A DNA stretch of 64,000 nucleotides from Pararhodobacter marinus. GTDB taxonomy: Bacteria; Pseudomonadota; Alphaproteobacteria; Rhodobacterales; Rhodobacteraceae. A model generated the notes under the pieces. The model did no database searches and was not told the origin of the DNA. It saw nothing but the letters and a program-made list of their open reading frames with translations. The position numbers and the translations under genes are program-made. The stretch covers positions 62,001 to 126,000 of the forward strand of contig NZ_QEYD01000005.1 of NCBI RefSeq assembly GCF_003122215.1, given 5' to 3'. Below, one piece after another: positions 1 to 9,089 of this stretch (within the stretch, counting starts at the first letter, position 1; every line of letters begins with the position of its first letter).

Positions 1-1053
1 GGGATCCGCGTCAATGCCATCGCGCCGGGCTATGTGCGCACGCCGATGGTCGCCGCGCTGGAAGCCGAGGGCAAGGCGGACCTGTCGGCCGTCCGCCGCC
101 GCATCCCGATGGGGCGGCTCGCGCGCGCGGACGAGATGGCCTCGGCCATCGGGTTCCTGGGCTCGCCCGAGGCGCGCTACGTGACGGGGGCGATCCTGGG
201 CGTGGATGGCGGCTGGATGTCGTTCAACCAGCCGGGCGACGCGCATCCCCCCGCCGACGCGGTCCCTGCCGCCGAGATCACGCGGCCCGCCGCTCCCGAG
301 AGCCCGCGCCGCGTGGTCATTACCGGCGCCGGTACGGGGATCGGGGCGGCCATCGCCGCGCGGTTCCACGGCGGGGGCGATCATGTCGTCCTTCTGGACC
401 GCGATGCCGAGGCGGTCGCCGCCCGGGCGGCCGAGCTGGGCGAGGGCGCACAGGCCATTCCCTGCGACGTGACGCGGGACGAAGAGATCGCCGACGCCTT
501 CGCGCGGATCGGCGCCGTCGATGTGCTGGTCAACAATGCCGCCATCGCCGACCCGTTCACACCGGGGCTGGAGCAGGATTTCGCGGCGCTCGACCGGACC
601 TTGTCGGTCAACCTGACCGGCGCTTTCGCCTGCGCGCAGGCGGCCATTCCGGCGATGACGGCGGGACGCGGGGTGATCGTCAATCTCGGCTCGATCGCGG
701 GGCTCGTGCCGATGGCGCCGCGTCATCCCTATGGCGCGTCGAAGGCCGGGATCGACATCCTGACCCGCTGTCTGGCCGCCGAGCTGGGCCCCATGGGCCT
801 GCGCACGGCCACCGTCGCACCGGGCTACATCCGCACGCCGGGCGTCGCCGCGCTGGAAGCGGACGGACGGGTCGACACCGCGCAGATCCGCCGCCGGATC
901 CCGATGGGCGACCTGGGCCGCCCCGAGGATATCGCCGAAGCCGTGTTCTTCGTGGCGTCGCCGGCTGCCAGTTACGTCAACGGCACGCTTCTGAGCGTGG
1001 ATGGCGGCTGGAACGCCTTTGGCAGCGCCGGGGATGCCAGCGACAGGGCATGA
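1..1053 (+). CDS. Tandem-domain SDR oxidoreductase (5' end outside window)
   Basis: This is the 3' part of a protein with two short-chain dehydrogenase domains in one chain. The reading frame is open from base 1, so the start lies upstream. The first domain is seen only from its C-terminal part (NAIAPGYVRTP to GVDGGW). A linker follows, then a complete second Rossmann domain with the cofactor motif TGAGTGIG, the NNAA motif, the catalytic serine in GSIAG and the YGASK pair. The two halves share their C-terminal motifs (RRRIPMG, VDGGW), which suggests internal duplication. SDRs are NAD(P)-dependent oxidoreductases; the substrate cannot be told from sequence. The neighbour downstream is convergent. 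Confidence 0.85.
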   Translation, partial: GIRVNAIAPGYVRTPMVAALEAEGKADLSAVRRRIPMGRLARADEMASAIGFLGSPEARYVTGAILGVDGGWMSFNQPGDAHPPADAVPAAEITRPAAPESPRRVVITGAGTGIGAAIAARFHGGGDHVVLLDRDAEAVAARAAELGEGAQAIPCDVTRDEEIADAFARIGAVDVLVNNAAIADPFTPGLEQDFAALDRTLSVNLTGAFACAQAAIPAMTAGRGVIVNLGSIAGLVPMAPRHPYGASKAGIDILTRCLAAELGPMGLRTATVAPGYIRTPGVAALEADGRVDTAQIRRRIPMGDLGRPEDIAEAVFFVASPAASYVNGTLLSVDGGWNAFGSAGDASDRA

Positions 1054-1077
1054 GGGCAGGGCGGGGCCGCGGGGCGC

Positions 1078-3516
1078 TCAGGTCCCGCCGCCCGCCTCTG
1101 TCTTGGCCTCGCCGCGGCTGGCCATTTTCAGCGCGTCGAGCAGCAGCGCCTTCTTCAGCGGTTTCGCCACGCAGCTCACGAAGCCTTCGTCGAGATACTC
1201 CTTGATCTGATGCGACATCACGTTCGCGGTGAAGGCGATGGCGGGCGGCAGCGCGCGGCCGGTTTCCTGCGCTTCCTGCGCCATCCGGTGACGCGCGGCG
1301 ATACCGCCCAGAACCGGCATGGAGATGTCAAGCAGCACGACGTCGAAATCGGCCGAGCGCCACGCTTCGATCGCCTGTTCGCCATTGGCGACGAGGGTCA
1401 GCTCGACGCCCGAACCGCGCAGCATCGCTTCCAGTACGTGCCGGTTGGTCGCGTTGTCATCGGCCGCCAGCAGCCGCAGCCCGGCCAGTTCCGACCCGGT
1501 CAGGGTCTCGCCCTCGACCTCGCGCAGCATTTCGCGTTCGGGGAAGGGCAGATCGATGGTGATCACCGTGCCCTCGCCCGGAACGGAGCGGACATCGATC
1601 TTGCCCTGCATCAGCGTGACCAGATGGTGAACGATGGACATGCCCAGCCCCGTGCCGCCGTGCCGGCGCGAGATCGAGCCGTCGCCCTGCACGAATGCCT
1701 CGAACAGGGTGTTGAGCTGGTCCTCGCTCATGCCGGGGCCGCTATCGGCGATCGTCACCGTCAGCGGCTGGCCCGCCCGGTTCGCCACCGTGATTTCGAC
1801 CGAGCCCTCTTCGGTGAACTTGATCGCGTTGCTGATCAGGTTGTGCAGGATCTGCCCGAAACGATGCATGTCACCTTCGCGCGCCGGTCCGGGCGGCGTC
1901 AGGCCCGAAATGCTCAGCAAGAGACCTTTTTCCTCGGCCCGGACCTGATGCAGCGCGACGATGCGCTTCATGGTCGCTTCGGGCTGGAACTGCGTGGCTT
2001 CCAGCACCAGCTTGTTGGCCTCGATCTTGGACAGGTCCAGGATATCGTTGAGAATGTTGTTCAGGCTCTGCCCGCTTTCACGGATGGTCGTCACCATCGC
2101 GCGCTTGTCGGGGTCGTTCATCTGGCTTTCCAGAACCTGCGCCATGCCCAGAACGCCGTTCAGGGGGGTGCGGATCTCGTGGCTCATATTGGCCAGGAAG
2201 ATCGACTTCGCGCGGCTCGATTCATCGGCCGCCTGCCGCGCGCCCTGAACCGAGGTCACGTCCATCCCCGCGCCGCGATACCCGATGAGGGTGCCGTCAT
2301 TGTCGAAGACCGGCGTGCCCGAAAGCTGCAGCCACAATTCCTCGCCGTCTTCGGTCGCGGCAAGACACAGGAAATCGCTGAAGGTCTCGTGGTTGCGCAT
2401 CTTCTCTTCCAGCGAGTCCCAGTCGGCATTCGACAGGAACATCGCGTCCCGGCTGGCGAGGTCGCGCAGATGCCGGCCGAGGAGCGGCTCGCGCTGCAGC
2501 CCGGTGATGTGGCGGAAGCTGGCCGAGAGATAGGTCAGGCGCCCCGCGGCGTCCTGTTCCCAGACGAAGGTCCGGCTGATGCGCGAGACATTGAGATAAC
2601 GGTCGTTGGTCTCGCCCCGGCGGCGCAGCGCCAGTTGCAGGCGCTCGACGTAATGCGCGCGCTCTTCCAGCAGCCGTCCCATGATCAGGCTGGGCACCAC
2701 GATAAGCGCCCCGCCGATCGTCAGCCACAGGCGCAGGATCCAGATCCGGGGATTGGTGTAGTCCCATCCCATGCGCGGAATGGCCGAGATCTCCCACGCG
2801 CCGAAGGGCAGGGTGATGCGCATCTGCACCGGATCCTGCTGCAGGATCGCGGGATCGCCGAAGAAGACGGTCCCGGCCTGTCCGGTCGCGGCGGTGCCGC
2901 TCAGCGCAACCGAGATGGGCAGCGTTTCGTCGTTCAGCCCCGTGACGGTATAGAACCGTTCGGCATCGATCACCGCCGAAACCAGCCCCCAGAAGCGCCG
3001 CCCGTCAGCACCGTCGGGGACGAAGACCGGGAACCGCCCGATGAATCCGACCCCGCCCTGAACAAGGTCCACGGGCCCGGCCAGAACCAGCATCCCGGTA
3101 TCGCGGGCCAGAAGCGCCGCGTCACGCTGCGCCGGGGTCTCCAGGTAGTTCAGGCCCAGTGCGGCGGCGTTGCCCTCGAGCGGATAGACGTAGCGGATCA
3201 CCATGTCGGGCGCCGCGGCGATGCTGCGGATCAGCGATTCCTGCGCGTCGAGCACGCGTGCCAGTTCCGTGAAGCGCCCGGCGTCCATGTCGGGCTCGGT
3301 CACGAGCGTCGCGATCAGGCCGCGGATCAGCTGAACATTCGAGGCCAGCGTGCCTTCGACATGCGCGCGCATGACGCTGGCGATCCCCGAAACCTGATGG
3401 CGCACGGTCTGTTCGTAGATGCTGCGATACTGCCATTCGGCAAAGACCCAGATCACGCAGACCACCACCAGAGAGATGGCGGCAGGAAGATTGGTCAGTC
3501 GGATGATGCGACGCAT
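1078..3516 (-). CDS. Membrane hybrid sensor histidine kinase (CHASE-like, PAS, HisKA, HATPase, REC)
   Basis: This is a hybrid two-component kinase of 812 residues. A first membrane segment lies near residues 10-30 and a second near 257-279; they bracket a periplasmic sensor region resembling CHASE domains. A PAS domain follows, then HisKA with the phospho-acceptor histidine near residue 446 (SHEIRTPLNG), then an ATPase with GTGLGMSIV. A C-terminal receiver has its phospho-acceptor aspartate near 730 (LLDISMP). I chose the ATG at 3516, which is preceded by AAGGGGAT, over an in-frame ATG 45 bases further upstream. No separate response regulator is adjacent, so the partner and signal are unknown. 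A very long open frame on the other strand is a GC-rich shadow. Confidence 0.9.
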   Translation of the reverse strand: MRRIIRLTNLPAAISLVVVCVIWVFAEWQYRSIYEQTVRHQVSGIASVMRAHVEGTLASNVQLIRGLIATLVTEPDMDAGRFTELARVLDAQESLIRSIAAAPDMVIRYVYPLEGNAAALGLNYLETPAQRDAALLARDTGMLVLAGPVDLVQGGVGFIGRFPVFVPDGADGRRFWGLVSAVIDAERFYTVTGLNDETLPISVALSGTAATGQAGTVFFGDPAILQQDPVQMRITLPFGAWEISAIPRMGWDYTNPRIWILRLWLTIGGALIVVPSLIMGRLLEERAHYVERLQLALRRRGETNDRYLNVSRISRTFVWEQDAAGRLTYLSASFRHITGLQREPLLGRHLRDLASRDAMFLSNADWDSLEEKMRNHETFSDFLCLAATEDGEELWLQLSGTPVFDNDGTLIGYRGAGMDVTSVQGARQAADESSRAKSIFLANMSHEIRTPLNGVLGMAQVLESQMNDPDKRAMVTTIRESGQSLNNILNDILDLSKIEANKLVLEATQFQPEATMKRIVALHQVRAEEKGLLLSISGLTPPGPAREGDMHRFGQILHNLISNAIKFTEEGSVEITVANRAGQPLTVTIADSGPGMSEDQLNTLFEAFVQGDGSISRRHGGTGLGMSIVHHLVTLMQGKIDVRSVPGEGTVITIDLPFPEREMLREVEGETLTGSELAGLRLLAADDNATNRHVLEAMLRGSGVELTLVANGEQAIEAWRSADFDVVLLDISMPVLGGIAARHRMAQEAQETGRALPPAIAFTANVMSHQIKEYLDEGFVSCVAKPLKKALLLDALKMASRGEAKTEAGGGT

Positions 3517-3757
3517 GCCACGATCCCCTTGCTGCAATCGCTTGATACCACGGGGCACCATCTCCTTTCACTGTCCCCCGCGAATTGTGCAACGGAGGTG
3601 AAACCGGGCGATAGACTGGTATTCACGAACAGAGTGTACGGCATCGCGGGTCTCAACCTATCGGCAGGAACGCGGGGAAACCACAGCCAATGCGGCCGCT
3701 TGCCGATGTTATCGGTTTCGTGAACCGGGTTCCGGCCGCGAGGCGCCCCGATTTCCC

Positions 3758-4315
3758 CTATGACGGGTAATGGATCGTGTTGTGAAACCGCGAGGTTCTG
3801 TCCAGCGGGTTGCGGTAGCCGTGCGGCTGATCGGCGCTGAACCTGAGCGCCTGACCCGCCTCGACGCGCAGCCAGTCCGATGCCACGAGGATCTCGACCG
3901 CGCCGTCGATGACGAACACGTCCTCGCTCACGCCCTCGCTATGGGCGGGCGAGAGGTGCTGCCAATGGGGCGCCAGGTCGTGCAGGAAGACCTCGCATCC
4001 GGTTTTCGGGTCGAAGGGGAACAGGGTCCGGAACGCCGGTCCGTCCTTGACGCGGTTCTGCCCGGCGTCGCCGGACGGGCCCCTTTCGGACGGCGCCAGT
4101 GCCGGGCCGATCAGTGCGGTCAGCGGCAGTTGCAGGCCCTTGCAGAGCTTCCACAAGGTTGCCAGCGTCGGACTGCTTTCGCCGCGCTCGATCTGGCCCA
4201 GCATCGCCTTGCTGACCCCCGTCAGCGCCGACACCTGCGCAAGGCTCAGCCCCGCCGCACCCCGCGCGCGCCGAAGATTGGCACCGACAAGATCCTCGCT
4301 GCTTTTCGCACTCAT
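3758..4315 (-). CDS. XRE-family regulator with C-terminal cupin domain
   Basis: This 185-residue protein has an N-terminal XRE helix-turn-helix at about residues 9-65 (LSLAQVSALTGVSKAMLGQIERG) joined to a single cupin fold at about 110-180. Proteins of this build act as transcription factors that sense a small ligand in the cupin. The gene is divergent from a BenE-type transporter, with 99 bases between the two starts, so the shared intergenic region is the likely operator. Control of the transporter and autoregulation are inferences from this arrangement. The ligand is unknown. Confidence 0.88.
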   Translation of the reverse strand: MSAKSSEDLVGANLRRARGAAGLSLAQVSALTGVSKAMLGQIERGESSPTLATLWKLCKGLQLPLTALIGPALAPSERGPSGDAGQNRVKDGPAFRTLFPFDPKTGCEVFLHDLAPHWQHLSPAHSEGVSEDVFVIDGAVEILVASDWLRVEAGQALRFSADQPHGYRNPLDRTSRFHNTIHYPS

Positions 4316-4414
4316 CGGCCTCTCCCTGCGGGGCGTTTCGGGGTTGTGCGTTATTGCGCCCGTACGTTATGGCGGTCGAGCGTCATAGCGCACGCATCTG
4401 TCCTAGAGGGTCCC

Positions 4415-5581
4415 ATGCTGCCGTTCAAGCTCTCCCATGTCACCGCCGGCTTCATCGCCATGCTGGTCGGCTATACAAGTTCGGTCGCGATCATCTTTCA
4501 GGCGATCGACCGGCTGGGCGCCAGCGCGGCGCAGGCCAATAGCTGGATGCTGGTGCTGGGGCTCGGCATGGGGCTGAGCACGCTGTTCCTGTCCCTGCGC
4601 ACGAAGATGCCGGTGCTTACGGCGTGGTCGACCCCGGGCGCGGCGCTGATCGCGCTCAGCGCGGGCCTTTCGCTGCCCGAGGCCACCGGCGCCTTCCTGT
4701 TCTGCGCGCTGCTTCTCATCGCCACGGGCCTGAGTGGCTGGTTCGACCGGCTCGCGCGGCTGGTGCCCGACACGCTGGCCAATGCGATGCTGGCAGGGAT
4801 CCTGTTTTCCTTCGGCATGAAGATCTTCGACGGGATCGGGACGGATGCGGCGCTGGTCGCGGTCATGGCGGCCGTCTATCTGGCCCTGAAGCGCTGGGCG
4901 CCGCGCTACGCCATCGCGGCGGTTTTTCTGGCCGGCCTGTCCTATGTGGCCCTGACCGGCGGTTTCGCCGGCGCGCGCCTGCCGCTGGCGCTGGCGCAGC
5001 CTGTCTTCGTGATGCCCGACTTCTCCGTGCCCGCGCTGATCGGACTTGGCCTGCCGCTTTACCTTGTGACCATGAGTTCGCAGAACATGCCCGGCGTCGT
5101 GACGCTGAGGGGCGACGGATACGAACCGGATATCGGCCGCGCCATCACCGTGACCGGCGTGACCAGCCTGCTTCTGGCACCCTTTGGCGGCTATGCCTTC
5201 AACCTGGCCGCCATCACCGCCGCGATCTGCACGGGACCCGAGGCCGACGACGACCCCGCGACGCGCTACAAGGCCGCGGTATTCGCCGGGGCGTTCTATG
5301 TGGGCGTGGGGCTGATGGGGGCGACGGTGATCGGCATCTTCGTCATTCTGCCCCCCGCGCTGGTTCTGACCATCGCGGCCCTCGCGCTGCTGGGCACCAT
5401 CGGCAACAGCCTGTCGGCGGCGATGAGCGCCAGGGACGACCGCGAGGCCGCGCTCGTCACCTTCATGACCACCGCCAGCGGGGTAAGCCTGCTGGGGATC
5501 GGCGCGCCGTTCTGGGCCCTGGTCATCGGCCTGACGGTCCGGCTGGCCTTGCGCCGCAAAAGCCCCGGGCAGGCGGCCTGA
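4415..5581 (+). CDS. benE: Benzoate/H+ symporter family permease
   Basis: This 388-residue protein is hydrophobic along its whole length, with about 11-12 membrane segments, and matches the BenE family of inner-membrane benzoate:proton symporters (for example the TAWSTPGAAL and SSQNMPGVV segments). I start at the ATG at 4415 because it begins with MLPFKLSHVTAGF as expected for the family. The same frame stays open further upstream only because of GC bias opposite the regulator gene. No benzoate catabolic genes are nearby, so the true substrate could be another aromatic acid. The divergent XRE-cupin gene is the probable regulator. Confidence 0.85.
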   Translation: MLPFKLSHVTAGFIAMLVGYTSSVAIIFQAIDRLGASAAQANSWMLVLGLGMGLSTLFLSLRTKMPVLTAWSTPGAALIALSAGLSLPEATGAFLFCALLLIATGLSGWFDRLARLVPDTLANAMLAGILFSFGMKIFDGIGTDAALVAVMAAVYLALKRWAPRYAIAAVFLAGLSYVALTGGFAGARLPLALAQPVFVMPDFSVPALIGLGLPLYLVTMSSQNMPGVVTLRGDGYEPDIGRAITVTGVTSLLLAPFGGYAFNLAAITAAICTGPEADDDPATRYKAAVFAGAFYVGVGLMGATVIGIFVILPPALVLTIAALALLGTIGNSLSAAMSARDDREAALVTFMTTASGVSLLGIGAPFWALVIGLTVRLALRRKSPGQAA

Positions 5582-5596
5582 CCCCTCCTGCCGCCC

Positions 5597-6307
5597 TCAG
5601 GACGTGCCGGCGCGGGCCGCCATGTCGCTGACAACATCCCAGCGGTTCTGCTCGGACCATAGCTGCCGGAACACCGCGCCCTGTCCCCGGAAGGTCGCGC
5701 CGGTGGCTTCGCAGGCATGGATCCGGTCGGTGCGGAAATGGCGGAGCCCGTTGCGCAGCTCGCACCACGCCGCCAGCAGGACGGCATCGACGTGATAGAT
5801 AACGGCGATGGGGCGGATATCGCGCGTCGTCCGTGCGCCGGTGGCATCGGCATAGTCGATCCGCAGCACCCGCTCCTCGCGCACCGCGGCGCGCAGCATC
5901 GCCTTGGACACGCAGCCCAGCTCGGGGTCGTCCTCGGGCGCGCCCCAGCGCGAAACCTGGATCCAGTCCGCCGGGGCATGCAGCGCGTCGATCTTGGTCG
6001 AGATCCGTTCCGCCGCGCGGCGCAGGGCGCGATCCCCCGACCGGCTGAGCATGCACAGCCCCACGCGCAGCGCCTCCACCTCTTCCTCGTCGAAATTCAG
6101 CGGCGGCAGGTCGTAGCCGCGCCGCATGACGTAGCCGATGCCGGGCTCGCCCTCGATCGGCGTGCGCATCGCCTGAAGCGCGGCAATGTCGCGGTAGACG
6201 GTCCGCACCGACACTTCCAGACGGGCTGCCAGGTCCTCGGCCCGGATCGGGCGGTCGGCGGCGCGGAAGATCTGGATGGTCTCGAAAAGGCGGTTGGTTT
6301 TCTTCAT
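5597..6307 (-). CDS. YafY-type WYL-domain transcriptional regulator
   Basis: This 236-residue protein has an N-terminal winged helix-turn-helix (RLFETIQIFRAADRPIRAED, then VSVRTVYRDIAALQ) and a C-terminal WYL ligand-sensing domain with the hallmark WCELRNGLRHFRTDRI segment. The family are one-component regulators. The gene ends 15 bases after benE on the opposite strand. Its start faces a short divergent ORF at 6419, and a perfect inverted repeat lies between them at 6355-6374, suggesting autoregulation plus control of the divergent transcript. A second regulator of the same family sits at 17171. Confidence 0.9.
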   Translation of the reverse strand: MKKTNRLFETIQIFRAADRPIRAEDLAARLEVSVRTVYRDIAALQAMRTPIEGEPGIGYVMRRGYDLPPLNFDEEEVEALRVGLCMLSRSGDRALRRAAERISTKIDALHAPADWIQVSRWGAPEDDPELGCVSKAMLRAAVREERVLRIDYADATGARTTRDIRPIAVIYHVDAVLLAAWCELRNGLRHFRTDRIHACEATGATFRGQGAVFRQLWSEQNRWDVVSDMAARAGTS

Positions 6308-6354
6308 GCGGGGCCAAAGGCTATGCGCGGGTTCCTGTCAGTATAGGGCGAACC

Positions 6355-6374
6355 CCTGACAACGCCATGTCAGG
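6355..6374. promoter_or_regulatory. Putative operator of the YafY-type regulator
   Basis: A perfect dyad with seven-base arms (CCTGACA, six bases, TGTCAGG) lies between the regulator start and the divergent ORF. An additional half-site, CTGTCAG, lies at 6335-6341. The position suits an operator controlling both directions. No binding data can be inferred from sequence alone. Confidence 0.5.
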
Positions 6375-6418
6375 AGCATCGGGCGATCATCGCGGTCCCA
6401 CGATCAGGAGACCCGGAA

Positions 6419-6622
6419 ATGAGCTCTTTCGACCACAAAACCCTGATGGCCCTGCGTCTTGGTCCCTGGGCCGGTCCCGGAACCCCGCCGCGCACCGGCA
6501 CCGACCGGGAAATCGAGGCGGCGCTGACAGAGGCGCTTCAGGCACCGCCGAAGGCGGAGGCCGACACAAAGCGTGGCCGACCGCGCCCTTGGGCCCTTCC
6601 GCGCCGCGTTCTTCGGGGCTGA
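6419..6622 (+). CDS. Small hypothetical ORF divergent from the YafY regulator
   Basis: This 67-codon frame starts with an ATG preceded by a good ribosome-binding site (TCAGGAGACCC) immediately downstream of the inverted repeat. The encoded protein is proline- and arginine-rich toward its end and matches no family I recognise. Genes in this divergent position normally encode the target of the YafY regulator, so it may be a small genuine target or the 5' remnant of a longer gene that lost its frame. It is not certain that the product is made. Confidence 0.35.
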   Translation: MSSFDHKTLMALRLGPWAGPGTPPRTGTDREIEAALTEALQAPPKAEADTKRGRPRPWALPRRVLRG

Positions 6623-6726
6623 TCCCGAGCCGACGATCAAGGCGGGCCTCTGCTGCGGTTTCAAGGGATTCTTCACGGTTGGATGGGAGCATGCCTTGCA
6701 CAATGCGAATCATGGAGGACGCAATC

Positions 6727-8121
6727 GTGTTTGGTTGGAACCAGAAAAGGCCGCAGCGGGATGAACAGGCGGGGCTTGCCACAGCCCTGTTTGCGGTCAT
6801 CGACCGGACACAGGCAACGATCCAGTTTTCACCGGATGGCACCATCCTGACTGCCAACCAGAATTTCCTGGATGCCATCGGCTATACCCTGGAAGAGATC
6901 GTTGGCCGCCATCACTCGATCTTCATCGACGAGGATTACGTCAAATCGGACGAATATCGCGCCTTCTGGCAAGCGCTTGCCGCCGGCGAATTCTTCACGA
7001 ACCAATATGCGCGGCGCCACAAGAACGGCTCGGTCGTCTGGTTGCAGGCAACCTATTCCGCCAGTTTCGACGAAAACGGCAATGTCGACCGCGTGATCAA
7101 GATCGCCACCGATATCACCGCCCGGCAAAACAGTATCGAAGGCCTCTCGCAGGCCATCGCCGAGATGAGCCACGGCGATCTGACCGTGCGCCTTCCCCAT
7201 AGCGACCTGCCGGATATCGAAACGCTGGTCACGGCCTTCAACCGGGCCTCGCAGCAGCTGTCTTCGGCCATCGCGTCGGTAAAGACCTTCTCGTCCGATC
7301 TCGACACCACGGCCGGCAATCTGGGCCGGGCTTCGTCGGACCTGTCGCAACGCACCGAGGCGCAGGCCGCGACGCTTGAAGAGACCGCCGCCGCGGTGCA
7401 CGAACTGACCCACACGGTCAGCGCCTCGGCGACCGGCGCGCGCGAGGTGGAGGCGTCGGCGACGCATGCGAAAACCACCGCCGAACGCGGGGCGACCGTC
7501 GTCGGCAACGCCATCGCGGCGATGTCCAAGATCGAGGAATCGTCACGGCAGATCTCGCGCATCATCGACGTGATCGAGGATATCGCCTTTCAGACCAACC
7601 TGCTGGCCCTGAATGCCGGGGTCGAGGCCGCGCGCGCCGGCGATGCGGGCAAGGGCTTCGCGGTCGTTGCCTCGGAAGTGCGCCTGCTTGCTCAACGCTC
7701 GTCGGAATCGGCAAACGATATCAAGGCGTTGATCTCGGACAGCCGGCAGAATGTCTCGTCGGGCGTCGAGTTGGTGAATGCGACCGGCACGGAGCTTCGC
7801 AACATCACCGACAGCGTGTCGACGATCTATGAACGGGTCCACGACATCGCGCTCGGCGCCGCCGAACAGGCCGCCACCCTGACCGAGATCAACTCGGCCG
7901 TGGCGCATCTCGACGTGGTGACCCAGAAGAATGCGGCGATGGTCGAGCAATCCACCAACGCGACAAAGGCATTGTCCCGCGAGGCCAGGCGCCTCGCCGA
8001 ACAGATGGCCGCTTTCAAGGTCGACGACCGGGAGCCGGGCCCCGCGCGAGACGCTCGCCCGCGGGATCACGCCAACGCCGCGCCTCACGAGCGGCCCGAG
8101 CCAGTCCTCAGGATTGCGTGA
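6727..8121 (+). CDS. Soluble PAS-domain methyl-accepting chemotaxis protein
   Basis: This 464-residue protein has a PAS domain at about residues 20-135 (FSPDGTILTANQNF, NGSVVWLQATY), a short HAMP-like stretch (MSHGDLTVRL) and a long coiled-coil signalling domain. The signalling hairpin contains FQTNLLALNAGVEAARAG, close to the canonical CheA/CheW-binding tip. No membrane segment is present, so it should act as a cytoplasmic transducer, perhaps for redox or energy taxis through the PAS domain. I chose the GTG at 6727 because GGAGG sits eight bases upstream. The frame is open further upstream but that part has no family resemblance. No other chemotaxis gene is adjacent. Confidence 0.85.
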   Translation: MFGWNQKRPQRDEQAGLATALFAVIDRTQATIQFSPDGTILTANQNFLDAIGYTLEEIVGRHHSIFIDEDYVKSDEYRAFWQALAAGEFFTNQYARRHKNGSVVWLQATYSASFDENGNVDRVIKIATDITARQNSIEGLSQAIAEMSHGDLTVRLPHSDLPDIETLVTAFNRASQQLSSAIASVKTFSSDLDTTAGNLGRASSDLSQRTEAQAATLEETAAAVHELTHTVSASATGAREVEASATHAKTTAERGATVVGNAIAAMSKIEESSRQISRIIDVIEDIAFQTNLLALNAGVEAARAGDAGKGFAVVASEVRLLAQRSSESANDIKALISDSRQNVSSGVELVNATGTELRNITDSVSTIYERVHDIALGAAEQAATLTEINSAVAHLDVVTQKNAAMVEQSTNATKALSREARRLAEQMAAFKVDDREPGPARDARPRDHANAAPHERPEPVLRIA

Positions 8122-8469
8122 GCCGCGCGGTTGCAAGCCCGCGCAGATTGTCCGCGCCGTCATGCGTCGAGCAGAAGAGCACCTGTAGCGCGACACCAAT
8201 TCTTGCAGGATTTGACAAGAAAAGTTGCAGCGGACGAGACCGAGCGTTTCCATCGGCCCGCCTGCAGGAATTCTTCTGTGCGTTATCAAGGGCTCACACG
8301 ATACCGGCCTGAAATCGCAGGGCTGCCCCTCACAAAGCGCCCCCGACGACGCCATATAGGAAGGGCATTCGTTTATTTTCGGACCTGTTCCTCTCGGCTC
8401 AGCTTTCGATCTGCGGCTTTGCCTGGCCGCTGCATTCTGCGGGCGGCACATATGAGAAGGAATATCACG
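8122..8469. other. Intergenic region and probable long leader of the cold-shock gene
   Basis: No convincing gene was found here. The region holds an imperfect inverted repeat (8197-8209 against 8261-8273, TTGCAGG/CCTGCA core) that could end the chemotaxis gene. An AT-richer patch near 8370-8385 may belong to the cold-shock promoter. Long structured 5' leaders are common for cold-shock genes, but no specific element can be assigned. Confidence 0.4.
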
Positions 8470-8676
8470 ATGGCCAAGGGCACCGTGAAATGGTTCAACA
8501 CCACCAAAGGCTTCGGTTTCATTGCTCCCGAGGGGGCGTCGCAAGACGTGTTCGTGCATGTCTCGGCCGTCGAACGCGCCGGGATCCAGCGTCTCGATGA
8601 CGGCCAGAACGTCACGTTCGAACTTGAGACCGACCGCAACGGCCGGACCTCGGCGACGAGCCTTGCGCTCGCCTGA
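8470..8676 (+). CDS. Cold-shock domain protein (CspA family)
   Basis: This is a complete 68-residue single cold-shock domain. The RNA-binding motifs KGFGFI and VFVHVS are both present, preceded by the usual KGTVKWFN start. Such proteins are cytoplasmic RNA chaperones that melt secondary structure. The ATG has an AAGGA ribosome-binding site. A perfect 11-bp hairpin follows the stop and probably ends the transcript. Several paralogues are usual, so no exact symbol is assigned. Confidence 0.95.
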   Translation: MAKGTVKWFNTTKGFGFIAPEGASQDVFVHVSAVERAGIQRLDDGQNVTFELETDRNGRTSATSLALA

Positions 8677-8729
8677 TCGAGCGCCCGATGCGTCCTGAAG
8701 CGTCTGGCCGGCCGCCGGGCGCCTCTGAG

Positions 8730-8758
8730 CCGACAGCCATGTCCGCAATGGCTGTCGG
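8730..8758 (+). terminator. Hairpin after the cold-shock gene
   Basis: A perfect 11-bp stem (CCGACAGCCAT with ATGGCTGTCGG) encloses a seven-base loop, 53 bases after the csp stop codon. The bases after it are not a clean T run, so it may be a weak terminator or an RNA-stabilising hairpin. Confidence 0.6.
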
Positions 8759-8784
8759 TCCATATCTGAGTAAAGAAGACAAGA

Positions 8785-9072
8785 TTGATTGATATTTTCT
8801 GGGGAGAGCCTCTCTTCCTTGTATCGCGTAATGGCGAATCTCAGAGTTTCCGGACTCTGGAAAAAGCGCAGCATTGGTTGCAGCGCAGATGGCCGACACG
8901 TGACGAAACGCGCCGCATCGCGCTGGACAGCATCGATGCCGCGCTCGATTGCCTGGTTTCTCCCAAAGCCGCACGCGACGCCTTTGTCGCTGCGGCCGTT
9001 GCTGCCGGGTTCTGCGTTACCCCCATGCCCGTCGCCCACGCGCACAGCGTGCCGGATCGGCGCGCAGCTTGA
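8785..9072 (+). CDS. DUF982 domain protein
   Basis: This 95-residue protein matches the DUF982 family, small alphaproteobacterial proteins of unknown function. Visible hallmarks are the opening WGEPLFL, the EKAQHWLQRRWP segment and the closing AARDAFVAAAVAAGF. The best start is a TTG at 8785, which gives the family-typical MIDIFWGEP beginning. The gene lies in a run of small genes between the cold-shock gene and a transglutaminase-like gene, all on the plus strand. Confidence 0.75.
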   Translation: MIDIFWGEPLFLVSRNGESQSFRTLEKAQHWLQRRWPTRDETRRIALDSIDAALDCLVSPKAARDAFVAAAVAAGFCVTPMPVAHAHSVPDRRAA

Positions 9073-9089
9073 CAGAAGGCGAAGACGAT

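Noticed and set aside
1210-3723. Open frame of 837 codons on the plus strand
   Set aside because: It lies opposite the well-supported histidine kinase and has no family resemblance; it is a GC-bias shadow.
6367-6726. N-terminal extension of the chemotaxis protein by 120 codons
   Set aside because: The extension is arginine/proline-rich without family similarity, and GGAGG with a GTG at 6727 gives a better start.
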